From: Umezawaea endophytica
GTDB lineage: Bacteria; Actinomycetota; Actinomycetes; Mycobacteriales; Pseudonocardiaceae
DNA length: 64,000 nucleotides
Direction: 5' to 3'
Assembly: GCF_025061645.1 (NCBI RefSeq)
Contig: NZ_JANYMP010000021.1
Location: 1 to 64,000 of the forward strand
The stretch's first letter is position 1, and each line of letters starts with the position of its first letter. Made by a program: the position numbers and the translations under genes. Below are positions 24,054-31,331 of this stretch, one piece after another. Below the pieces are notes generated by a model, which worked only from the letters and a program-made list of their open reading frames with translations, did no database searches and was not told the origin of the DNA.

Positions 24054-25085
24054 CTAGGAAGGGAAATCCGCGGCGGCAGTAGCGTGGGGCGCCGTCGTGG
24101 TGGCCATGTGCGCCAGCCGGGTTTGGGCCGGGGTGCTGCCGGTCCAGGTGCGGTAGGCCCGGTAGAACGACTTGGGGTCGTCGTAGCCGAGCAGGAACGA
24201 GATCTGGTCCACGGTGAGGTCGTCGTTGCGCAGGTATTGGTGCGCCAGCGTGGTTCTGGTGTCGGTGAGGACGGTTTGGAACGTGGTGCGCTCGTGCAGC
24301 AGCCTGCGTTGCAGTGTGCGGGTGCTGATGGCCAGCGAGCGAGCGACGCCCTGCGCCGTGCCCTGGCCGGCGGGGAGGAGTTCCAGGAGTGCGGCACGGA
24401 CTCGTTCGGTGGTCGAGGCTTCGCGGGTGACCTCGGAGAGCCGTTTGCGGAGTTCGGGTTCGAAGTACAGCCACATCAGGTCGTTGGCGGTGAGGAACGG
24501 GCGGTGGACGTCGGCCGCCGCGAACGTGATCGTGGGCAGCGGCGCCTTGTCCACGTCGATGCCTAGGTAGTCGAGGAACGGTCTGGTGTCCTGGGGGACG
24601 TCGGGCACGGCGAAACGGAGCGGGCGGACGTCGTGGCGGGTGCCGATGCGTGCCAGGGCCACCCAGAACACGAGTTCGGCGATCACGAGGACGGGTGGTG
24701 GTGTGGGTTTGTCGGGCCAACGGCAGGTCAGCGTCAGGCCTTCCGGGTCGGTGGTCACGTTCAGGCGCAGGGGTCCGGTGAGCGCCTTGTAGCCCACGAG
24801 CCTGCGGGCGGCGATGTCGAGGTCGCGGCTGCACAGCGCGGCGAACATGGGTGGGTTGAACACTTCTGGGGACAGCGAGCGCCCGATGCGCACGACGAGG
24901 TCCGGGCTGTCGGCCTCGGCTTCCACAGCCTCCCAGAGCGCGAAGTACTCCCCCGGTTCGAGGGTGATGGGTCCGCGGGTCAGCAGGTCGGCGGGCAGGC
25001 CCGCTCGGCGGAGCACGTTCGGCAGGGATATGCCGAGGTCGTGCAGGAGGGCGCCCGCGGTTGGGTCGAGCGCGAACCTGTCCAC
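24054..25085 (-). CDS. AraC-family regulator with arabinose-binding-type N-domain
   Basis: A 343-residue regulator. Residues 1-230 match the N-terminal domain found in OruR/ArgR-like AraC proteins (LGISLPNVLRRAGLPADLL near the start). The C-terminal 100 residues contain both helix-turn-helices, seen in VARSLAISTRTLQRRL and ISFLLGYDDPKSFYRAYRTWTGSTPAQ. GTG 25085 is chosen because GGAGGG lies 5 bases upstream; the frame extends further but the extension is not similar to the family. It is likely a ligand-responsive activator of the adjacent SDR gene (42-base gap). Confidence 0.85.
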   Translation of the reverse strand: MDRFALDPTAGALLHDLGISLPNVLRRAGLPADLLTRGPITLEPGEYFALWEAVEAEADSPDLVVRIGRSLSPEVFNPPMFAALCSRDLDIAARRLVGYKALTGPLRLNVTTDPEGLTLTCRWPDKPTPPPVLVIAELVFWVALARIGTRHDVRPLRFAVPDVPQDTRPFLDYLGIDVDKAPLPTITFAAADVHRPFLTANDLMWLYFEPELRKRLSEVTREASTTERVRAALLELLPAGQGTAQGVARSLAISTRTLQRRLLHERTTFQTVLTDTRTTLAHQYLRNDDLTVDQISFLLGYDDPKSFYRAYRTWTGSTPAQTRLAHMATTTAPHATAAADFPS

Positions 25086-25314
25086 GTCTGCCCTCCTGGT
25101 GTCGGTGGCGGTCTCACGGTATTCGCCATCGCGGGCCGCGGGGGTGGTGGATCGCGCCACCTCTGTGCCGATCTGCGTCAGGCGAGGTCGCTGGTGAAAT
25201 TTCCCATGAATGGTCAAAATGCCCAACCCGAGGTGATCAAGCGACCCCATGATCACTCGCCGCTGATGGACGTCACACGATTCCGGCGCCTGCCGCCGCA
25301 GCGCAGGTGAGGCC

Positions 25315-25550
25315 TTGACCAGGGAACTCGTTGCCGATGGTTCCGCGAAGTTCTGGGAGGCGAGCGGGACGGTGCGGGTGTGACCGTGCGCTATGGGCGG
25401 CTGAGGTTGGTGGGGCAGACCAAGGTCAAGGGCTTCGGGTCCGAGACGCTGGCGCACGTCGACAAGCTCGTGGCGGAGAAAGAGAAGAAGGGCCTCGATT
25501 CGGTCAGCACGTCGGAGGTGCTGGCCGACCTGACCTCGCTGACCGGCTGA
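25315..25550 (+). pseudogene. Collapsed duplicate of the WGR-DUF4132 gene
   Basis: Bases 25321-25493 closely repeat the start of the gene at 26686 (ELVADGSAKFWE, then VTVRYGRL, GQTKVKGF and VDKLVAEKEKKG), the WGR domain. Immediately after, the sequence jumps to SEVLADLTSLTG and a stop, equivalent to the last residues of the same gene (SEVLTELTSLTN). About 3.3 kb of the middle is missing. A one-base shift near 25365 also breaks the WGR frame, and the initiating RRW is lost. The 3' end overlaps the convergent membrane-protein gene. Confidence 0.8.
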
Positions 25551-26487
25551 GGACGGCGGTGGTCGCGATGGCCAGCACGGCGATCAGCGTGCCCGCCGCG
25601 GTGAGGGTGGTGGTGTCGGGGTGGAGGAGTGCTTGGCCGCGTAGGGCCTGCCATGTCAGCAGGGCGATGGTGGCGGTGTAGCCGGCGGTGGCGATCAGCG
25701 TTAGGTGCAGGCGGGTGCTGGCCTTGGCCAGGAGTGGGTGTTTGGCGGCGAGTGCGACCAGGAGGAGGCTGAGCAGGGGTAGGGCTTGTAGGGCGTGGAT
25801 GCCGACGAAGTGTGGGATGCGCAGGTCGCCGCCGGTGGTGGACCAGCCGGTGACGGGCATGGACGGGCCGCCGTCGGGGACGCCTACGCTGTGCGCGCCG
25901 ATGGCCGTGACGGGGCGGTTGGCGTTCAGCTCGGCCCGTTGCTCGGGGGTGGCGTCGGTCATGAAGAACGCCAGGAGCATGCCGATCAGTGACAGGCCGA
26001 GGCCGAACCTGATGGCCCACGTGGTGGCCGGTTCCTGTTGGCGTTGCAGGGAAACGACGACCGACACGACGAAGGTGGCGATCCAGAGGATCAGGATCAT
26101 CTGGCCCATCAGGTTGAAGAGGGTGTCGTCGAACTCGGTCTCGGTGTTGAAGTGGCTGGTTTTGCCGCGGACTACCTGCGTGAGGACCAGCGCCATCTCG
26201 GCGATCGAGATGACGGCGACCACGGTGCCCGCCCACCAGCCGGTGCGTCTGGCCCGTCTGGACAGGGTGAGCATCCAGGCGAGGGTGGCGCCGAAGAGGG
26301 CGAACGAGATGCCGAACTTGAGCGGCTTCGACCACGCCGGGCTGCCGTTGATCAGGCGGTCGTCGACTAGGAGGCCGATGGCCGAGACCAGGACCACGGC
26401 GACCATGGCGGCCGACAGCGCGATCAGCGGTCGGTGCCAGTGGACTCGGGGTTCGAGGGCGCGGGCGGGCGGGGATGTGGTGATCAT
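25504..26487 (-). CDS. Multi-pass membrane protein of unknown function
   Basis: A 327-residue protein with about seven to eight hydrophobic helices (LIALSAAMVAVVLVSAIGLL, PLKFGISFALFGATLAWML, GTVVAVISIAEMALVL, MILILWIATFVVSVVVSL, IRFGLGLSLIGMLLAFFM, HALQALPLLSLLLVALAA and others). A loop of about 45 residues containing GAHSVGVPDGGPSMPVTGW lies between helices five and six. Homologues are common in actinobacteria but I know no function for them. ATG 26487 is the first codon with coding character. It converges on the WGR remnant, overlapping it by 47 bases. Confidence 0.75.
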   Translation of the reverse strand: MITTSPPARALEPRVHWHRPLIALSAAMVAVVLVSAIGLLVDDRLINGSPAWSKPLKFGISFALFGATLAWMLTLSRRARRTGWWAGTVVAVISIAEMALVLTQVVRGKTSHFNTETEFDDTLFNLMGQMILILWIATFVVSVVVSLQRQQEPATTWAIRFGLGLSLIGMLLAFFMTDATPEQRAELNANRPVTAIGAHSVGVPDGGPSMPVTGWSTTGGDLRIPHFVGIHALQALPLLSLLLVALAAKHPLLAKASTRLHLTLIATAGYTATIALLTWQALRGQALLHPDTTTLTAAGTLIAVLAIATTAVLSRSARSGRPAPPTC

Positions 26488-26685
26488 GAGGGGGGCTCCA
26501 TTCCGGCGGCGGCGAGGTCAACGGTCGCAGTCGCGCGGGTCCGGGTCACTGCGGCCAGCACGTCGGACCGGGGTGCGGTTCGCCCTACCTCCGGATGGTC
26601 TTGCCTGGTCAGAGGGGTCGCGCGCGGAATTGTCGGACCCTGCCTCTACCGTTCCTCCCAGTCGAGCCGAACTGGGAGATACGAC

Positions 26686-29600
26686 GTGCGCAGGTGGGAA
26701 CTCGTTGCCGATGGCTCCGCGAAGTTCTGGGAGGTCGGGCGGGATGGCACAGGGGTGACCGTGCGGTACGGGCGGCTCGGTTCGGCTGGGCAGACCAAGG
26801 TCAAGGACTTCGCGTCGGAGGCGTTGGCGGTGGCGCACGTGGACAAGCTCTTGGCGGAGAAGGAGAAGAAGGGGTACGGGGAGGTCGGTGCCCCTGTCGC
26901 GAGTGGACCAGTGGCCGCTGGGGTCGACGAGTCCGTGGTCGAGCGGCCGGATGAGTCGACGTTCGTGGTGCCGCCGTCGTGGCGGAATGTGGCACGGCCT
27001 GGGCGTGGGCAGGGTGGGCGGCGGGCGGCCAAGTCCTCTCGGGACGCCGAGGCGTACCTGCGGTCCAAGGTGGAGCGGCTGCCCGCGCAGTTGGCGGCGG
27101 CGCTGGTCAACCGCGGCTCGGAGCCGGAGTTGGTCGAGGCGGCCAAGGCCTACCTGGACGGTCGGGGGACGCCGCTGGGAGCGGCTGTCGTGGGGGCGAC
27201 GCTGACCAGCGAGGCATCGCGGTACTACGGCAGGGAGGACGTCGCGACGCTCGCGGACGTGTGGGTCGTCCAGCACGGGTTCGCGTTCGCCGCGCAGGCG
27301 GTCAGCGACCTCGGGCGGATCAGCGTCTTCTGGGCTGGTGCTCCCGGCAAGGCGACGGCGGCGGTGGGCCGGCGCACCGACGACCACCAGACCTGGCCCT
27401 ACGCCAACCGCCAGGTCGTGGAGCGGCTCCGGGTGCTGCTGGCCGGTGCCGACGAGGCCGATTACCTGGCCGCGGTCGAGGTGTTGTCGGCGCGGCGCGA
27501 CACCGTGCTCACCCGGACGATCGCCGCCTACCTTGCCTCGACGCGGCAGGACTGGGTCGACGAACTGGTCGCCGAGGTGTTGCCGGGTGCCAGGCTGGTG
27601 GAGGAGCACCGGTTGTTCCTCGGTTCCCTGGGGACGGTCGAGCAGGTGGAGGCGGTGTACGCGCGGGAGGAGTACCGGTACTGGCTGCCGCAGAGCGACG
27701 TGCTGCCCACGGTGGTCTGCGCTGTCGGCGCCGGAATCGCGCCGGTCTTGGCTCGGCTGCTCGACGGGGATTCCGGTGACGACGCGCGCAAGCTCCTGGT
27801 CGACGCGCTGGCGTGGACGCCGACCGATGAGGCGTTCGGCCTGCTGGTGGCGCGGCTGGACGAGAAGTTCGTCATGTCCGCGGTGGTCGGTGCGGTCAAG
27901 CGCTACCCGGCGCGGGCGTTGCGGGTGTTGGCGGCGAGCGAGTCAGCGGCGGCGAGGTCGTTGCTGGTCGGGCACGTCCGGGCCAATCCCGAACTCGTGG
28001 CGGTGGCGGAATTGGACGACGAGCTGCGGGTGGTGGTCGAGGACGCCGCCGCCGAGGAGGGGGCCGCGCCGGACGCGCCCGACGAACTGCTGCCGCGGGT
28101 GCTGGTGGCTCCCCCGTGGACGGTCGGTCGCGCGGCGGTCAAGCCGGTCGTCGTCGACGGGTTGGAGTCGGCCGCGGTGCGGGAGATCCGGTGGGAGCCG
28201 GGCGAGCGGCAGGAGTGGTCGGAGGCGTTCGGCGGCTACTACTGGGCCGACGCCACGTTCCCCGAGTGGGCGGTGGCGGTCGCCCGGCTGCTGGCGGGCA
28301 AGATCCCCCACCACATGCAGCCCGCACTGGTCCTGAAAGCCCCGAAGGAGTTGCTGCGGCGCCACCTCGTGGACTGGCGGCCGGAGATGTGGTCGGCGAT
28401 GGACTGGGCGAGGCCGTTCGTGGCGCGCTTCGAGATCGACGCGCTCCCGGTCGCGGTGCGGATCGCGAAGGCGGATCCGACGTCTGGCGCCGAACTGTTG
28501 CTGCCGTTCGCGGACGGTGAGGTGGCGCGGCTGATGGCGGGCTGGTTGGGGCGGCTCAAGTCCGTGCACGGCGTCGCGGTCGCGTGGCTGCTGCGGCACC
28601 CGGAGACGGCGGTTCGGGCGTTGCTGCCCGTGGCGCTGGTGAAGCCGGGCAAGGCGCGGCGCGAGGCCGAGGCGGCGCTGCGGCTGGTCGCGGCGCGCGG
28701 GCACGCCGACGTGGTGCGGCGGGTGGCTGCGGAGCACGGGGGTCGGGTGGAGGAGGCCGCGGAGTCGCTCATCACCACGGATCCGCTGGACCACCTCCCG
28801 GCGAAGATGCCCGTGGTCGGCGACTGGGCTGATCCGGTGCTGCTCCCCCGGATCCTGTTGCGGGACAGGGAGCACGCGTTGCCCGTCGCGGCGGCGGGGC
28901 ACGTGGTGACGATGCTGGCGATGTCCAAACCGGATGACGTGTACGCGGGTGTCGAGGTGGTGCGGGAGTTGTGCGACCCGGAGTCGCTGGCGCGGTTCGT
29001 GTGGGCGGCGTTCGAGGCGTGGCGGGCGAACGGGACGCCGCCGAAGGACGGGTGGGTGCTGCCCGCGCAGGGGCTGTTCGGCGACGACGAGACGGTGCGG
29101 GCGCTGGCTCCGGTGATCCGGGTGTGGCCGGGTGAGGGCGGGCACTCGAAGGCGGTGGTCGGGCTCGACGTGCTGGCGGCGATCGGCAGCGACGTGGCGT
29201 TGCTGCACCTGAACGGGATCGCGCAGAAGGCCCAGTTCGGCGGGTTGAAGGCGCGGGCGCGGGAGAAGATCGACGAGGTCGCGGCCGGGCTCGGGTTGAC
29301 CGGTGAGCAGTTGGCGGACCGGCTGGTGCCGGACTTCGGGTTGGACGACGCGGCGACGCTGGTGGTCGACTACGGGCCGCGGCAGTTCGTGGTGGGCTTC
29401 GACGAGCAGCTCAAGCCGTACGTGGTGGACGGCGACGGCAAACGTCGGGCCGCGCTGCCCAAGCCCGGCGCGAAGGACGACCAGGAGTTGGCGACAGCGG
29501 AGCACAAGCGGTTCGCGGTGTTGAAGAAGGACGTGCGGACGGTCGCGGCGGACCAGATCCGCCGGTTCGAGGCGGCGATGGTGGCGCGGCGGCGGTGGCC

Positions 29601-30231
29601 CGCCTCGGAGTTCCGGTCGCTGTTCGCCGAGCACCCGCTGCTGTGGCACGTCGTGCGGCGGCTGGTGTGGATCACCGAGGGCGGGCAGGCGTTCAGGTTG
29701 GCCGAGGACCGCACGATCGCCGACGTGAACGACGACGCGGTGGAGCTGCAGGAGGACGCGGTCGTGGGGATCGCGCACCCGTTGGACCTGGCGGATTCGG
29801 TGGCCGACTGGGCCGGGGTGTTCGCGGACTACGAGATCCTGCAACCGTTCCCGCAGTTGGGCAGACCGGTGCACGCGCTGGCCGAGGACGAGCGGTCGGC
29901 GTCGGAGCTGAAGCGGTTCCAGAACGTCACGGTCCCGGTCGGCAAGGTGCTGGGGCTGACGAACAAGGGCTGGCGGCGGGGTGAGCCGCAGGACGCGGGC
30001 GTGGAGTGCTGGATCACCCGGCCGGTGCCCGGCGGCGGGTCGATCGTGGTGAACCTGGATCCCGGCATCCCGGTCGGTGTTGTCACCCTGTTCGAGAACC
30101 AGACGCTGTCCGGGGTCTGGTTTAACGACCGCGGCAGCGAGTGGCGGCGTGACGGGGCGCGGACGTTCGGTGAGCTCGACCCGATCACCGCGTCCGAGGT
30201 CCTGACCGAACTGACGTCCCTGACGAACTGA
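26686..30231 (+). CDS. WGR and DUF4132 domain protein (YehI/MolR-like)
   Basis: A 1181-residue protein. The WGR domain fills residues 1-66 (RRWELVADGSAKFWEVG, then RYGRLGSAGQT). A long central region of helical repeats follows (HEAT-like, with WLLRHPETAVRALLPVAL and ARLLDGDSGDDARKLLV). The last 330 residues form DUF4132 (AEHKRFAVLKKDVRTVAADQ, LFAEHPLLWHVVRRLVW, FGELDPITASEVLTEL). E. coli YehI (MolR) has this architecture. GTG 26686 follows GGGAG; the frame remains open upstream to 26434 without similarity. It heads a five-gene operon with MoxR, DUF5682, VWA and SWIM genes. In other WGR proteins the domain contacts nucleic acid or ADP-ribosylation machinery; the role here is not established. 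Confidence 0.88.
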   Translation: MRRWELVADGSAKFWEVGRDGTGVTVRYGRLGSAGQTKVKDFASEALAVAHVDKLLAEKEKKGYGEVGAPVASGPVAAGVDESVVERPDESTFVVPPSWRNVARPGRGQGGRRAAKSSRDAEAYLRSKVERLPAQLAAALVNRGSEPELVEAAKAYLDGRGTPLGAAVVGATLTSEASRYYGREDVATLADVWVVQHGFAFAAQAVSDLGRISVFWAGAPGKATAAVGRRTDDHQTWPYANRQVVERLRVLLAGADEADYLAAVEVLSARRDTVLTRTIAAYLASTRQDWVDELVAEVLPGARLVEEHRLFLGSLGTVEQVEAVYAREEYRYWLPQSDVLPTVVCAVGAGIAPVLARLLDGDSGDDARKLLVDALAWTPTDEAFGLLVARLDEKFVMSAVVGAVKRYPARALRVLAASESAAARSLLVGHVRANPELVAVAELDDELRVVVEDAAAEEGAAPDAPDELLPRVLVAPPWTVGRAAVKPVVVDGLESAAVREIRWEPGERQEWSEAFGGYYWADATFPEWAVAVARLLAGKIPHHMQPALVLKAPKELLRRHLVDWRPEMWSAMDWARPFVARFEIDALPVAVRIAKADPTSGAELLLPFADGEVARLMAGWLGRLKSVHGVAVAWLLRHPETAVRALLPVALVKPGKARREAEAALRLVAARGHADVVRRVAAEHGGRVEEAAESLITTDPLDHLPAKMPVVGDWADPVLLPRILLRDREHALPVAAAGHVVTMLAMSKPDDVYAGVEVVRELCDPESLARFVWAAFEAWRANGTPPKDGWVLPAQGLFGDDETVRALAPVIRVWPGEGGHSKAVVGLDVLAAIGSDVALLHLNGIAQKAQFGGLKARAREKIDEVAAGLGLTGEQLADRLVPDFGLDDAATLVVDYGPRQFVVGFDEQLKPYVVDGDGKRRAALPKPGAKDDQELATAEHKRFAVLKKDVRTVAADQIRRFEAAMVARRRWPASEFRSLFAEHPLLWHVVRRLVWITEGGQAFRLAEDRTIADVNDDAVELQEDAVVGIAHPLDLADSVADWAGVFADYEILQPFPQLGRPVHALAEDERSASELKRFQNVTVPVGKVLGLTNKGWRRGEPQDAGVECWITRPVPGGGSIVVNLDPGIPVGVVTLFENQTLSGVWFNDRGSEWRRDGARTFGELDPITASEVLTELTSLTN

Positions 30232-30239
30232 GGAATCCG

Positions 30240-31331
30240 TTGTCCGACAACACGAAGGTCCAGCGGCCACCGGCCGAGATCCGGTTCGCCGACGAGTTGG
30301 CGCGGCTGCGCGAGTCCGACACCGCGCACCGGCCTCCGGGGTGGGCGCTGAGCTTGCAGGGGGCGCGGCGGTTCATCATCGGCGACGAGCGGGCGGGTAT
30401 CACGCGCAAGTTCGTCGGCGACCCGTCGCTGATCGACCGGGCGCTGGTGACGTTGGCGACCAGTCGCGGGCTGATGCTGGTGGGTGAGCCGGGGACGGCG
30501 AAGTCGCTGCTGTCGGAGCTGATCGCGGCGGCGGTGTGCGGGGAGTCGACGCTGACGATCCAGGGCGGCGCGGCGACGACCGAGGACCAGATCAAGTACT
30601 CGTGGAACTACGCGCTGCTGGTCGCGGAGGGGCCGTCGCCGCGGTCGCTGGTGCCCGCGCCGATGCTGCGGGGCATGGCCGAGGGGAAGGTCGTGCGGTT
30701 CGAGGAGATCACCCGGTGCCCGCTGGAGGTGCAGGACAGCCTGCTGTCGCTGCTGTCCGAGCGGGTGGTGGCGATCCCGGAGCTGACCGGGCCGGACGGG
30801 ATGGTGTTCGCCAACGACGGGTTCACCGTCATCGCGACGGCGAACACGCGGGACCGCGGGGTCAACGAGATGAGCGCGGCGCTCAAGCGGCGGTTCAACT
30901 TCGAGACGGTGTTCCCGATCGCCGACCTCGCCACCGAGCTGGACCTGGTGGAGCAGGAGGCGCGGACGCTGCTGGAGCGCTCGGGGGTCGGGGTGCAGCC
31001 GCGGCGGGACGTGCTGGAGGTGCTGGTGACGACGTTCCGCGAGCTGCGCGACGGGGTGACGTCGTCGGGACAACCGATGGACCGGCTGACGACGGTGATG
31101 AGCACGGCGGAAGCGGTGTCGGTCGCGCACGCCGTCGGGCTGCGGGGGTGGTTCCTGCGGGGCGAGGCGGGCACCCCGGCGGATCTGGTGGAGTGCCTGG
31201 CGGGGACGGCGGCGAAGGACAACGCGGACGACCTGGCCCGGCTGCGGCGGTACCTGGAGCAGCAGGCGTCGAAGCGGCGCGGTGAGCAGTGGCAGGCGCT
31301 GCACCGGGCTCGTCACCTGCTGCCCGGCTGA
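30240..31331 (+). CDS. MoxR-type AAA+ ATPase (YehL-like)
   Basis: A 363-residue AAA+ ATPase. Walker A is GEPGTAKSLL (about 82-91), Walker B is the variant VVRFEEITRC, and sensor 1 is VIATANTRDRGVNEM, followed by the arginine region LKRRFNFETVF. These are features of the MoxR branch, whose members remodel proteins together with VWA partners such as the one encoded at 33853. TTG 30240 follows GAGGAATC eight bases after the WGR gene. The stop TGA shares its A with the ATG of the DUF5682 gene. Known E. coli counterpart: yehL. Confidence 0.9.
   Translation: MSDNTKVQRPPAEIRFADELARLRESDTAHRPPGWALSLQGARRFIIGDERAGITRKFVGDPSLIDRALVTLATSRGLMLVGEPGTAKSLLSELIAAAVCGESTLTIQGGAATTEDQIKYSWNYALLVAEGPSPRSLVPAPMLRGMAEGKVVRFEEITRCPLEVQDSLLSLLSERVVAIPELTGPDGMVFANDGFTVIATANTRDRGVNEMSAALKRRFNFETVFPIADLATELDLVEQEARTLLERSGVGVQPRRDVLEVLVTTFRELRDGVTSSGQPMDRLTTVMSTAEAVSVAHAVGLRGWFLRGEAGTPADLVECLAGTAAKDNADDLARLRRYLEQQASKRRGEQWQALHRARHLLPG

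Noticed and set aside
23200-24834. 544-codon frame joining SDR and upstream sequence
   Set aside because: Only the first-frame C-terminal part is SDR; the rest is antisense or out-of-frame AraC sequence and shadows.
26434-26685. Upstream extension of the WGR gene
   Set aside because: No similarity, Arg-rich, and overlaps the start of the divergent membrane-protein gene; GTG 26686 has a ribosome site.
27943-30270. 775-codon open frame on the minus strand opposite the WGR-DUF4132 gene
   Set aside because: It mirrors the third-position GC bias of the plus-strand gene, is rich in Arg, Pro and His, and has no recognisable domain.
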